This document shows, piece after piece, positions 1 through 10,150 of a DNA stretch of 64,000 nucleotides. The stretch lies in NCBI GenBank assembly GCA_022376925.1, contig JAIOJX010000025.1:95011608-95075607 (forward strand). The letters run 5' to 3'. Both the position numbers and the translations under genes were made by a program. The notes beneath the pieces are model-generated. The model saw nothing but the letters and a program-made list of their open reading frames with translations. It ran no database searches and had not been told where the DNA came from. Position 1 is the stretch's first letter, and every line of letters starts with the position of its first letter. Source of the DNA: Tragulus kanchil (lineage: Eukaryota > Chordata > Mammalia > Artiodactyla > Tragulidae).

Positions 1-115
1 AATGATCATAAAGTAATAATACTTGATAAATGAATAAATAAATGAGCACTCAGAATCTAGTTTCCTATAATTGGGCTCTAATCATAACCATCTGATGTGT
101 CGATTCAAGATTTAC
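1..115 (-). other. SPP1: SPP1 intron 6 (5' part), cut by window edge
   Basis: The sequence follows the donor GTAAAT of exon 6 and is AT-rich. The final coding exon, expected further left, is not in the window. Confidence 0.85.
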
Positions 116-412
116 CTGAACTTCAGATCTGCGGACCTTCCTAGATTTTGACTTCACTTCATTAGCCACACTATCACCTCGGCCATCATTTGTGTTTTCT
201 GTAGGGGCAGGTGGAGTGAAAACTGTTGGAATGCCAGTGGGAAAATCAGCTTCATCAGATTCATCAGAATTGTGAGACTCATTGGAATGGTCAGGGTCAT
301 CGGTGTGATCAATGTCTTCAGAGTCATTTGACTCCTCCTGGCTGTTTTCATCATCTTCATCATCAAGGTCATCTGTTTGCTCAGGGCTTTCATTGGACTT
401 ACTTGGGAGGGT
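116..412 (-). CDS. SPP1: SPP1 exon 6: acidic tract and RGD
   Basis: This exon is 297 bases, 99 codons, in phase 0. The acceptor AG lies at 413-414 and the donor GT at 114-115. It opens with [15 protein letters not shown], runs through an Asp/Glu/Ser-rich, mineral-binding tract full of Ser-x-Glu sites typical of FAM20C-type phosphorylation, then a Pro/Thr-rich segment (TPPAPTENT) suited to O-glycosylation. RGD is encoded at 181-173 within GRGDSV. The residues after it read SVANEVK then SKSRKVRRS, where human has SVVYGLR followed by SKSKK. The motif bound by alpha4/alpha9 integrins and cut by thrombin is therefore altered here. There are no stops or frameshifts. Confidence 0.95.
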
Positions 413-3400
413 CTAAAAATCAAGATGGCCAGAAACATTGGGGTAAGGGTTTTTTGTTGTCTCTTAGTCTTTACAGTGCATTAATCTTTTACTATCTTTA
501 TTTAATTTCAGAATCTTTGTATTCATAATAAACACATAAAGACTTTTAAGCACTAAAGTGAGCTTCTTCCAATTTCTCTTTTAACACAAAACTATTTTGA
601 AATCTTATTCTAATGCATTTTTCTTGCTTTCTTATAAAAATTATTTTCATAGATACTTTAAGCCAAATGTATATTATAATATTTATACCAATAACATTGT
701 TTTTCCTTGTTTATGTTATACACCACTTAATTTATCAAATTTAATGATGCAATACATACAGATACATGATTGTGAGATCACTTTTTCTATTTGAACTAAG
801 AATTCTCAGGATATCAGAGAATCCATGTATTAATGCACACCTCTGAAACTAAAATCACCTCCCTATTAGCCTGGAAAATCACAAGGCGACTCTGTTATTC
901 ATATGTGTAAACTGCAGCTCAATTAACCACTTAATGTCTATTACACTTCTGATTTGCAAATATACTGGGTCACTTATCTAACTTCTCTTATTGTAGATTC
1001 TTAGCATGTTCAAACAGAATCTTAAGGAAAGCAAATTTAACTTATCCTTTTGCTCAGCAAATATATTAATAATCTCAATGAAAACTAGCTACTGGAGGAT
1101 TTGCTAATGGAATTTTGCCAGAATTTGAACCCAGGCAATGTCATTAGGAGAAAGACTGGCTTCCTGAGTCTCTAAGACACAAGAGATGTCAGATTCAAAG
1201 TGAAAACTCACATCTTGTTTGTTATCATCAGTCTCCTCAGAGGACACAGTATTCTAAATAAAGAAAGCATGAATCAGTGAACATCATACACATTTAACAT
1301 TTTTATTCAAAAAGTTATCCATTTTTATGCAAAAGTTAGCTTTTTCCATCCAAAGAAGGCCTTATTTTTTAGCCTCATTGGTGGATAGATTAAGTAGGAA
1401 GACAACATGACTGATCAATTGCTGTCCTAAGCTCAGGTTTACGAACAGGCAGGAAAGATCCATTTAACCAGCCCAAACTGGTCTGCTTGGTGGCTTTTTT
1501 TGGTGGTGGCTGTTCCTTAATTGTGGTAATTTTAATGTATACAGTTAATTACAATTAAAAATACCTGTGATGCTAAGAAGGTCTGCTTCTGAGTCGGGTC
1601 AGGCTTTAGCCATTTGGTTAAGGCATCTGGGTATTTGTGGTAAAGCTACAAAAAAGAGTTGCATATTTGTCATTATTTTTAAAAAGAAACTGGTATCTCT
1701 AACTGATAAGCTGAAATAACAACTATTATTCCCCAATCTTGATGGATAAGCACAATGTGCATATTATTCAGTCACTAGAGCCTTAGGTATGTCTTTCATA
1801 ATTTATTCTTTGTGGTAGATTCATTTAACAAACTTGCACATAGCACTTACCGTGAGCCAGGCATACTTTCACAGTGACTTACAAATACTAATTCATTTGA
1901 AAACTACTGCTCTAGATGAGTTTAAAGATTCCTTTTTTCCTTAAAAAAATTATATATATATATATATAATACACATACAAATATGTTATAATTGATATAT
2001 ATTTAATATATATTTTTCTGATGATACATGTAATACAGGCTTTATTTGTATTTATAAGGTAAATTTACAATTTTTTAAAAAGTAATATGAAGAACATACA
2101 GATAAGAAAAACAAGCTCAAATGAATCACTCAGTAACCATATCACTCGTACATAACCTGTGTTTTTAATCTTAAGAGGTGTTTCTTTATAGACTTTCCAT
2201 ATTTCCTTTTAGCTCTAGATTGCTAGGATCTAGATGGTTGAGCTCTCTACTGATCTCTTAAGTAACATTTAACCACTTACACTGCCATGGCTTCATGTGC
2301 CATGTTATACTCTATTTAAAAAGCATTAATTCTTCTCTCAAAGAGTGTGACCTCTATTTTTCTCTGGAAATGTTAATTTTCTGGCTTATTATTGTGATTC
2401 AGTATTTGTGTTCTTAGATCAGCTGGAAAACAGACACACTTACACATATCCATACTACAGTGCTCCTAACGTCTTCATTGAGCAGTCTAACTGCAGTGAC
2501 CTCATTAAGTAGGAAGACAACATGACTGATCAATTGCTGTCCTAAGCTCAGGTTTACGAACAGGCAGGAAAGATCCATTTAACCAGCCCAAACTGGTCTG
2601 CTTGGTGGCTTTTTTTGGTGGTGGCTGTTCCTTAATTGTGGTAATTTTAATGTATACAGTTAATTACAATTAAAAATACCTGTGATGCTAAGAAGGTCTG
2701 CTTCTGAGTCGGGTCAGGCTTTAGCCATTTGGTTAAGGCATCTGGGTATTTGTGGTAAAGCTACAAAAAAGAGTTGCATATTTGTCATTATTTTTAAAAA
2801 GAAACTGGTATCTCTAACTGATAAGCTGAAATAACAACTATTATTCCCCAATCTTGATGGATAAGCACAATGTGCATATTATTCAGTCACTAGAGCCTTA
2901 GGTATGTCTTTCATAATTTATTCTTTGTGGTAGATTCATTTAACAAACTTGCACATAGCACTTACCGTGAGCCAGGCATACTTTCACAGTGACTTACAAA
3001 TACTAATTCATTTGAAAACTACTGCTCTAGATGAGTTTAAAGATTCCTTTTTTCCTTAAAAAAATTATATATATATATATAATACACATACAAATATGTT
3101 ATAATTGATATATATTTAATATATATTTTTCTGATGATACATGTAATACAGGCTTTATTTGTATTTATAAGGTAAATTTACAATTTTTTAAAAAGTAATA
3201 TGAAGAACATACAGATAAGAAAAACAAGCTCAAATGAATCACTCAGTAACCATATCACTCGTACATAACCTGTGTTTTTAATCTTAAGAGGTGTTTCTTT
3301 ATAGACTTTCCATATTTCCTTTTAGCTCTAGATTGCTAGGATCTAGATGGTTGAGCTCTCTACTGATCTCTTAAGTAACATTTAACCACTTACACTGCCA

Positions 3401-4491
3401 TGGCTTCATGTGCCATGTTATACTCTATTTAAAAAGCATTAATTCTTCTCTCAAAGAGTGTGACCTCTATTTTTCTCTGGAAATGTTAATTTTCTGGCTT
3501 ATTATTGTGATTCAGTATTTGTGTTCTTAGATCAGCTGGAAAACAGACACACTTACACATATCCATACTACAGTGCTCCTAACGTCTTCATTGAGCAGTC
3601 TAACTGCAGTGACCTCATACAGCTCTATGGTGGCCTTTATTTTGTTTATGTGGAATTGAACTCTGTGTGCCTTTTTGTCCAGGCTCCTTGGACAATGCCC
3701 GTTTGTTATTTGGCTGGCATGGTTTCCCCTATTGTGGAGGGCCAGGTACATCTATGGTGCTGGGCTGAATAATTAAAGTGTGGCTTGGTTAGAAAAAGCT
3801 GAAGTTCATCTGAGAAGCACAATATATACAAGCAGTATAAATAGACTTTGTTTTTATAATGGATTTCTTAGCAAATATCTTAGGAGATACTGTGAATATT
3901 ATGGTTATGCCAACTCTCCAATATGTGAGGTGAATTTTATACTTGGTTTTCTACTAAATGAAGTGAAAGATGGAATTTTAACTTCTAGAATTATGTTGAC
4001 TCATGGAAACAAAAGCCAGACAACTTCATAGAAGTCATTTTACATAAATGATAGACTTAGAGAATCACTTTATTATATTTAAAAATCTAGTTTGATTTTA
4101 AAAGACTGTATTAATTAAAAGCAATTCCATGCTTGGTACTGGCCTAGAACCATAGCTGGCACTCAATACATACTTATAAAGTATTTTGTTTCATTATGAA
4201 AATAAGTAAAATTGCCATATATCTGTAGTACATCTTGCAGCAGTTACATAAATAACTATATGATAAACCAAAAAGATGCTTACCTGGTTTTCCTCCGAGC
4301 TGCCAGAAGTAGTCTGTTTAACCTTTGAAACAGAAAGGTGAAGAAAGATTACAGTGTGAATGTGCTCCTGGCAACTTTGAAACACACAGTTCATTTATTT
4401 TGAGGAATATTTTTTAAAAAGATTCAGTTGTACTCACTGGAAGGGCAGAGGCAATGCCCAAGAGGCAGAAGCAAATCACTGCAATTCTCAT
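116..4491 (-). CDS. SPP1: SPP1 (osteopontin), partial coding region, exons 2-6
   Basis: Osteopontin is a secreted, acidic, phosphorylated SIBLING glycoprotein that binds hydroxyapatite and integrins and acts in bone, milk, immunity and the uterus. Five coding exons are readable on the minus strand, each with GT/AG splice sites and each a multiple of three: 4491-4438, 4322-4284, 1645-1565 (a second copy at 2760-2680), 1253-1212 and 412-116. Counting exon 4 once gives 171 residues. In order they hold a 16-residue signal peptide ([16 protein letters not shown]), a Ser-Ser-Glu-Glu phosphorylation cluster, the KYPDA segment, a second SSEE cluster, an Asp/Glu/Ser-rich tract and the RGD site. The last exon, with the C-terminal half, lies off the left edge. 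The exon pattern matches mammalian SPP1, where these coding introns are phase 0. Identification is by protein and exon-structure recognition. The only defect is the extra exon 4 copy, which is probably an assembly artefact. Confidence 0.96.
413..1211 (-). other. SPP1: SPP1 intron 5
   Basis: An AT-rich intron between exon 5 and exon 6. The small reading frames in it carry no recognisable domain, and I see no clear mobile element. Confidence 0.85.
1212..1253 (-). CDS. SPP1: SPP1 exon 5 (SSEE cluster)
   Basis: This exon is 42 bases, 14 codons: [14 protein letters not shown]. The acceptor AG is at 1254-1255, preceded by a T-rich tract on the minus strand, and the donor GTGAGT begins at 1211. The length equals the 14-codon exon 5 of human SPP1. 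It carries a Ser-Ser-Glu-Glu phosphorylation cluster. Confidence 0.93.
1565..1645 (-). CDS. SPP1: SPP1 exon 4, copy nearest exon 5
   Basis: This exon is 81 bases, 27 codons, starting [12 protein letters not shown] and ending QTFLASQ. The acceptor AG is at 1646-1647 and the donor GTATTT begins at 1564. It contains the Lys-Tyr-Pro-Asp-Ala segment and the Gln residues (PTQKQ) that are transglutaminase substrates in the family. An identical exon lies at 2680-2760 inside the first 1.1-kb tandem duplication. Only one exon 4 is expected. Confidence 0.93.
1825..1920 (-). mobile_element. MIR SINE relic
   Basis: The stretch resembles the MIR core read in reverse: a 'cacttaccgtgagccaggca' type segment followed by an 'actaattcatttgaaa' type segment. 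The duplicate lies at about 2940-3035. It is old and degenerate. Confidence 0.6.
2680..2760 (-). CDS. SPP1: SPP1 exon 4, duplicate copy
   Basis: An identical second copy of exon 4, offset by 1115 bases, with the same splice sites. The exon is symmetric (phase 0 both ends, 27 codons), so splicing both would stay in frame and repeat the KYPDA/PTQKQ segment. Because 20 similar duplications follow across the window in unrelated sequence, this copy is most likely an assembly artefact and not an exon gain. Confidence 0.85.
2761..4283 (-). other. SPP1: SPP1 intron 3, inflated by tandem duplication 1
   Basis: This separates exon 3 from the first exon 4 copy. The non-duplicated part (3617-4283) holds no recognised element. 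The reading frames at 3521-3772 and 3780-4031 have no domain features and are chance open frames in AT-rich intron DNA. Confidence 0.8.
4284..4322 (-). CDS. SPP1: SPP1 exon 3
   Basis: This exon is 39 bases, 13 codons: [13 protein letters not shown]. The donor GTAAGC begins at 4283, and the acceptor AG is at 4323-4324. It carries the conserved SGSSEE phosphorylation cluster just after the signal peptide. The length matches human exon 3. Confidence 0.95.
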
Positions 4492-4505
4492 GGTAATGAT
4501 TGTTC
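4438..4505 (-). CDS. SPP1: SPP1 exon 2: start codon and signal peptide
   Basis: This exon is 68 bases with 14 bases of 5' UTR followed by ATG at 4491-4489. It encodes 18 residues, [18 protein letters not shown]. The hydrophobic core and small residues S-A before LP form a signal peptide cleaved after residue 16. The acceptor AG is at 4506-4507 and the donor GTGAGT begins at 4437. The start codon is fixed by the match to the mammalian osteopontin N-terminus. Confidence 0.96.
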
Positions 4506-5588
4506 CTGCAAAATATTTTGTAAGAAATATTTGATCTTTTCTTAGGCTAAAACAGTGATACTTTTTTTAGGCTACCACATTACAAAACATAACAAATAAA
4601 TCTGTATTTTATGTGGAAATACTCTCTAAGGGAAAATTTTCTTTTTAATATTATGATCTTTTGAGACAATATTTATATTGCCACCTTTATTCCCCATCTC
4701 TCACTATTAGGCAAGGGAGAGAGGAATTTTACAGGTCAATGTTTATTCAACTTTAAAATTCAGAGTTTCAGAGATTATACCATTACTACCTGATATCTGC
4801 AGCCATCTAAACCTAAAAACAAATCAACAATAACTGAATTAAAATAATAAAATGAGAATGAAAACATTTATTTTTCAAAGAAAAACACAAAGAAGAAATA
4901 AAAATAAAAGAGAGAAAACTTGCTTTCTCCATTTTCCAGCACGCATTTCAAATGTGATTTTCAACCTAAATTATTTAAAAGGTGTTACTTAGGTGAAATG
5001 AAGCTGTCTCTAAAGTTAGTAAGTCAGGGTGTTCTAGAAACTTGAAGCAAAAAAGAAAACACTGAAGTCAAGAACTTTTCTATTTGTAAGTCTAAACAGT
5101 GTCATATAGGTATTTTGGTGAAATTTTAATAGGTAAATACAAAGGTGAAAATATTCAGAAAGGGATTTTTTTCCTTGAAAACAGGATAAATGAAATCATT
5201 AAAAATTAGCATTATCATCAGCTTATATAAGTACTAAAGAGCATTTCCTTTTAAATGTCTCCACAGTCATTTAAATGATGTAGATACAGTCATTCCAAAG
5301 AGGCATAGAATTTTCCTTTTTTTCTCTGATGGCAAGTAGTTTCAGTTCTTTTAAGGACTCCATGGAAATATTTTTGAGTTTCATATTTGACTGTCTTTCA
5401 AAATAGCCGGCCACCTTTACTGCAGAGCATCTGCCCTTGATCTAGCATGCTTATGCAAAAGACTAGAACAATTTAAGTCTGATGAGCAGCGTTTACTGTT
5501 AAACTCTTTTCCTTATAAACTGACCATCCCCGTGAAATGAAACAGTGTATAGGGAGGGCAGCAACCACAGAGCAAACTGCAGGCTTAC
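4506..5588 (-). other. SPP1: SPP1 intron 1
   Basis: An AT-rich intron of about 1.08 kb between the non-coding exon 1 and exon 2. SPP1 intron 1 carries enhancer activity in other mammals, but I cannot point to a specific site here. No mobile element is evident. Confidence 0.85.
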
Positions 5589-5675
5589 CTTGGTCTGCGA
5601 CGACAGAGACGAGTCCAGTCGCAGGCGATGCTGATGCTGCGCTCAGTGCTGCCCTCCTGGCCTCCTCTCCCTGCT
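5589..5675 (-). other. SPP1: SPP1 exon 1 (non-coding 5' UTR)
   Basis: The minus strand reads a GTCAGCAGCAGGGAGAGG-type start and ends at ...GACCAAG before donor GTAAGC (5588-5583), as in the human 5' UTR exon. The transcription start is inferred from the TATA-like element about 25-30 bases upstream and is approximate. Confidence 0.8.
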
Positions 5676-5820
5676 GCTGACAGCCAAGATCTCCCAGAAT
5701 TTAAAGGTTGCTCCAGATGCTCTCCACCTACACAGGGGGAGGAGAGATGTGTCATGAGGTATTTTGCCACTGCCCAACCCACTTGCTCCCACACTTCCCC
5801 CTCTGGTTTTGTGGTTACAG
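5676..5820 (-). promoter_or_regulatory. SPP1: SPP1 proximal promoter
   Basis: Read on the minus strand, a TATA-like TTTAAAT lies at 5705-5699, an AP-1-like tcATGACAC segment near 5756-5748, an ETS-type GGAAGTG at 5798-5792 and a RUNX site AACCACA at 5816-5810. With the start near 5675 the RUNX site falls at about -135, the place of the RUNX2 element (OSE2) in the mouse Spp1 promoter. This is the osteoblast-type control region. The block from 5685 outwards is duplicated at 6785-7875. Confidence 0.8.
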
Positions 5821-6454
5821 AACAAACACATGCACATGCATACTACCCTGCAGTTAAAACATTACTTACATACAATATCATTAACAAGCTTTTTTGTCCA
5901 TAGTGCTGACTTCTTGGCATCCTGGAAGGGCATCTAGAGGCCCCATAAAAAAATAGGGGGAAGGAAATGACTAGTTTTTACAAAGACTTTATAATTTCTG
6001 AATTAGAAAAAAATATTATTTAAATCAGTCCTAAATAAAATTAAATGGATTTTTGTTTCTTTTGGTTTACGTTAACAGATTAAGGTAATAAATACAACCA
6101 AATTTGTCTCACAATTATGCTTATTTAAGAGGTACCAGGCTATTGTTTAGATATAAGAGTTCTAATACCCTCCATTTTTACTTAAGCTCTCTTTTGAGAT
6201 TTCAAGTGTGTAGCAGCTTATTTAGACAAACGGCATTAGAAACATTAAAATCCACAGTCATGCTCCTTAAATTGGATTTACAATGACTTTCAAGGACATG
6301 GCTTTTTGTTCCACTGTCTGAATTATTTGGAGGTGATGGATCTGATAACTGCTACATAAAATAAAAGTATGGTAATTTATTCTCAGTGTGGCAGAGGTAA
6401 AGCAGTTTCTGATCAAGAGCAGGGTTACTGCTTGAAAGCGCTGCTTCAGGAACC

Positions 6455-6640
6455 AGAATGTGGCTTTGAATTCTACTCTCGCTAATCAGCTGAGTGACCT
6501 TGGGCAGATCATTTAGCCTTTCTATACTTTTTTATTGGTCTGTCAGATGCACAGTTCCTGGATTTTTGAGAGATTTAAGTGAATTGGTATGGGTAAAACT
6601 AAAAACACTTGGCACATATTTGCAAATGTCCTGCATAGTT
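6455..6640 (+). mobile_element. MIR SINE
   Basis: The MIR core with 'gagtgaccttgggcagatca' is followed by a tail with 'cttggcacatatt'. Repeated copies lie at about 7553-7740 and 8645-8830 because of duplications 2 and 3. Confidence 0.8.
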
Positions 6641-6784
6641 TAATCACTGTGTATATGTTAACAATTATTAAGATTTTTGGGAGGAGCAGGTAGTCATGGT
6701 TTGTATTATCTTTAAATGGAATAGGTGATTGGAATGAGATCAGGTATAAGATTTTTAAACTGTGCACATCAACAGGTTATACTT

Positions 6785-6930
6785 CAAGATCTCCCAGAAT
6801 TTAAAGGTTGCTCCAGATGCTCTCCACCTACACAGGGGAGGAGATGTGTCATGAGGTATTTTGCCACTGCCCAACCCACTTGCTCCCACACTTCCCCCTC
6901 TGGTTTTGTGGTTACAGAACAAACACATGC
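6785..6930 (-). promoter_or_regulatory. Second copy of SPP1 promoter, without exon 1
   Basis: This repeats the TATA-like element (6805-6799), ETS-type and RUNX (6913-6907) sites with a 3-base shortening in the purine run near 6835. The copy breaks just before exon 1, so it would have no transcript start exon of its own. It is probably an assembly duplicate. Confidence 0.85.
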
Positions 6931-8281
6931 ACATGCATACTACCCTGCAGTTAAAACATTACTTACATACAATATCATTAACAAGCTTTTTTGTCCATAG
7001 TGCTGACTTCTTGGCATCCTGGAAGGGCATCTAGAGGCCCCATAAAAAAATAGGGGGAAGGAAATGACTAGTTTTTACAAAGACTTTATAATTTCTGAAT
7101 TAGAAAAAAATATTATTTAAATCAGTCCTAAATAAAATTAAATGGATTTTTGTTTCTTTTGGTTTACGTTAACAGATTAAGGTAATAAATACAACCAAAT
7201 TTGTCTCACAATTATGCTTATTTAAGAGGTACCAGGCTATTGTTTAGATATAAGAGTTCTAATACCCTCCATTTTTACTTAAGCTCTCTTTTGAGATTTC
7301 AAGTGTGTAGCAGCTTATTTAGACAAACGGCATTAGAAACATTAAAATCCACAGTCATGCTCCTTAAATTGGATTTACAATGACTTTCAAGGACATGGCT
7401 TTTTGTTCCACTGTCTGAATTATTTGGAGGTGATGGATCTGATAACTGCTACATAAAATAAAAGTATGGTAATTTATTCTCAGTGTGGCAGAGGTAAAGC
7501 AGTTTCTGATCAAGAGCAGGGTTACTGCTTGAAAGCGCTGCTTCAGGAACCAGAATGTGGCTTTGAATTCTACTCTGCGCTAATCAGCTGAGTGACCTTG
7601 GGCAGATCATTTAGCCTTTCTATACTTTTTTATTGGTCTGTCAGATGCACAGTTCCTGGATTTTTGAGAGATTTAAGTGAATTGGTATGGGTAAAACTAA
7701 AAACACTTGGCACATATTTGCAAATGTCCTGCATAGTTTAATCACTGTGTATATGTTAACAATTATTAAGATTTTTTGGGGGGGGCAGGTAGTGATGGTT
7801 TGTATTATCTTTAAATGGAATAGGTGATTGGAATGAGATCAGGTATAAGATTTTTAAACTGTGCACATCAACAGGATAATTCACATACCTCTCTGAAAGA
7901 CTGGATTAGATTTCTGAATTGTCTTTTTCTAATTTTTCTCTCAGGATATATAAAATTGGTTACTGAATAACAAAATTTAAAAAAATTCTATATTAAAAAG
8001 CTTTACAGGGCATTTAAAAGGTGTTTGAAAGAAAATTACAGTTAAAGGTCAAATATTGGAATAGAAATTTGGAGTAGCACAGCTCTTAGTTCATTTTAAA
8101 CATTTAATATTGTTTCAAGACTACTTAATCTCTTCATCTACCTTTCTCAGTTGCAAAAGGAAATTGCATTTATCTCACACTTCTATTGTAAGAATCGTAT
8201 AAAAAGTGAGGTTAAAGATAAATGGCCCTATTTGCTATTGTTTCTATGTAAGATCCTATTTACCAAATATTGCTTTTTTAA

Positions 8282-8430
8282 AAAACTTTTATTTGGCAGC
8301 ACCAGGTCCTAGTTGCATGTGGGGTCTCTTGGTTGTGGCATGTGGGATCTAGTTCTCTGATTAGGGATTGAATCTGGGCCCCCTGCCCTATAAGCCTGGA
8401 ATCTTAGCCACTGGACCATCAGGGAAGTCC
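8282..8430 (-). mobile_element. CHR-type tRNA-derived SINE
   Basis: The 5' end on the minus strand begins GGGACTTCCCTGATGGTCCA, the tRNA-derived head of cetartiodactyl CHR SINEs. Imperfect target-site duplications of about 16 bases flank it (around 8264-8280 and 8431-8446). The duplicate is at 9374-9522, and a 3'-broken third copy at 10562-10617. Confidence 0.85.
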
Positions 8431-9373
8431 CCAAATACTGCTTTTAATATAAATATTGATTAAATACTTTTTGATTATTTATTCAAAAGATTAAATAAAT
8501 TTTGATTATTTAATCAAAATAATTTTTAAAATAAAAATTTAATTGACGAAATCCATAGGTTTGTAAATAGATGGGTGGGCAGAGGTAAAGCAGTTTCTGA
8601 TCAAGAGCAGGGTTACTGCTTGAAAGCGCTGCTTCAGGAACCAGAATGTGGCTTTGAATTCTACTCTGCGCTAATCAGCTGAGTGACCTTGGGCAGATCA
8701 TTTAGCCTTTCTATACTTTTTTATTGGTCTGTCAGATGCACAGTTCCTGGATTTTTGAGAGATTTAAGTGAATTGGTATGGGTAAAACTAAAAACACTTG
8801 GCACATATTTGCAAATGTCCTGCATAGTTTAATCACTGTGTATATGTTAACAATTATTAAGATTTTTGGGAGGAGCAGGTAGTCATGGTTTGTATTATCT
8901 TTAAATGGAATAGGTGATTGGAATGAGATCAGGTATAAGATTTTTAAACTGTGCACATCAACAGGATAATTCACATACCTCTCTGAAAGACTGGATTAGA
9001 TTTCTGAATTGTCTTTTTCTAATTTTTCTCTCAGGATATATAAAATTGGTTACTGAATAACAAAATTTAAAAAAATTCTATATTAAAAAGCTTTACAGGG
9101 CATTTAAAAGGTGTTTGAAAGAAAATTACAGTTAAAGGTCAAATATTGGAATAGAAATTTGGAGTAGCACAGCTCTTAGTTCATTTTAAACATTTAATAT
9201 TGTTTCAAGACTACTTAATCTCTTCATCTACCTTTCTCAGTTGCAAAAGGAAATTGCATTTATCTCACACTTCTATTGTAAGAATCGTATAAAAAGTGAG
9301 GTTAAAGATAAATGGCCCTATTTGCTATTGTTTCTATGTAAGATCCTATTTACCAAATATTGCTTTTTTAAAA

Positions 9374-9522
9374 AACTTTTATTTGGCAGCACCAGGTCCT
9401 AGTTGCATGTGGGGTCTCTTGGTTGTGGCATGTGGGATCTAGTTCTCTGATTAGGGATTGAATCTGGGCCCCCTGCCCTATAAGCCTGGAATCTTAGCCA
9501 CTGGACCATCAGGGAAGTCCCC
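9374..9522 (-). mobile_element. CHR-type SINE, duplicate copy
   Basis: Same element as 8282-8430, carried by duplication 3. Confidence 0.85.
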
Positions 9523-9672
9523 AAATACTGCTTTTAATATAAATATTGATTAAATACTTTTTGATTATTTATTCAAAAGATTAAATAAATTTTGATTATT
9601 TAATCAAAAATAATTTTTTAAAATAAAAATTTAATTGACGAAATCCATAGGTTTGTAAATAGATGGGTGGGC

Positions 9673-10060
9673 AGAATATGTGTCTTTTAAATTGGATGCA
9701 TTTCAAATAAATTGATATTGTTGATTTGTGTGTTCTAAGTACGCATTTTAACAATTCAAATGGCAGCTATCTCTATAAAATATATAGCTCACTTAAGTTA
9801 TAAAGTTGCAAAAACAGATTTCTTATTTCTGCTCTTAAAAACTCTTTTTTCCCTTTAAACACATTGCCCACATAACTGTCATATTGTCAGTGTAGTGGAG
9901 GGAAATACACACATTCTAAAAAAAAAAAAACCCAAGATTTCCACAGGATTCACTATGGTTTATACTGTGCCCACGGGAATGATTTAATAGGAAGTCAGAA
10001 AGTTATAGGAATAGATTCTGCTGGAGCCCAGCCATCTTGAGAAGAACCATATGACCCATA
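9673..10060. other. Upstream flank without recognised elements
   Basis: AT-rich single-copy DNA with a poly-A run near 9919-9930; no gene or repeat family recognised. It is repeated at about 10770-11155 by duplication 4. Confidence 0.6.
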
Positions 10061-10150
10061 GGACTCTTCCTGTCATAGCTCCAAAGTGCCACACGGTGGC
10101 AGCGTTTCTGAGAAGGACTTCACAGTCCGGTTGCGTCAGTGATTTCCGGC
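10060..10150. promoter_or_regulatory. Candidate CTCF/AP-1-like element upstream of SPP1
   Basis: CCACACGGTGGCAG at 10089-10102 is close to the CTCF core CCAnnAGrkGGCrs. About 30 bases later TTGCGTCAG resembles an ATF/AP-1 site. It stands out as a CpG-containing patch in AT-rich flank. The duplicate motif is at 11184-11197. After removing duplications it would sit about 2.2 kb upstream of SPP1. This is motif inference only. Confidence 0.4.

Larger units (their letters stand above)
1389..3616. repeat. Tandem duplication 1 (about 1.115 kb, spans SPP1 exon 4)
   Basis: Copy A is 1389-2503 and copy B is 2504-3616, joined directly. The only difference I can see is one TA unit in the microsatellite (near 1950-1970 and 3065-3080). 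The duplicated block holds intron 3 sequence, a MIR-like relic and exon 4. Confidence 0.95.
5685..7875. repeat. Tandem duplication 2 (about 1.1 kb, spans SPP1 promoter)
   Basis: Copy A is 5685-6776 and copy B is 6785-7875, with eight extra bases at the junction. Differences are a shorter G/A run near 6835, one extra base near 7576, and a G-run expansion near 7775-7788. Copy A and the third copy near 8865 agree there, so copy B looks like the erroneous one. Confidence 0.94.
7488..9672. repeat. Tandem duplication 3 (about 1.09 kb)
   Basis: Copy A is 7488-8578 and copy B is 8579-9672. It overlaps duplication 2, so the MIR region occurs three times. It also duplicates a CHR SINE. Copy B restores the interrupted G run that is expanded in copy A near 7776. 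Confidence 0.94.

Noticed and set aside
154..438. Open frame of 94 codons over SPP1 exon 6
   Set aside because: It is out of frame with the osteopontin coding sequence and runs past the splice acceptor at 413.
3521..4031. Two 83-codon frames in SPP1 intron 3
   Set aside because: No domain, signal or splice support; they lie in intronic, partly duplicated DNA.
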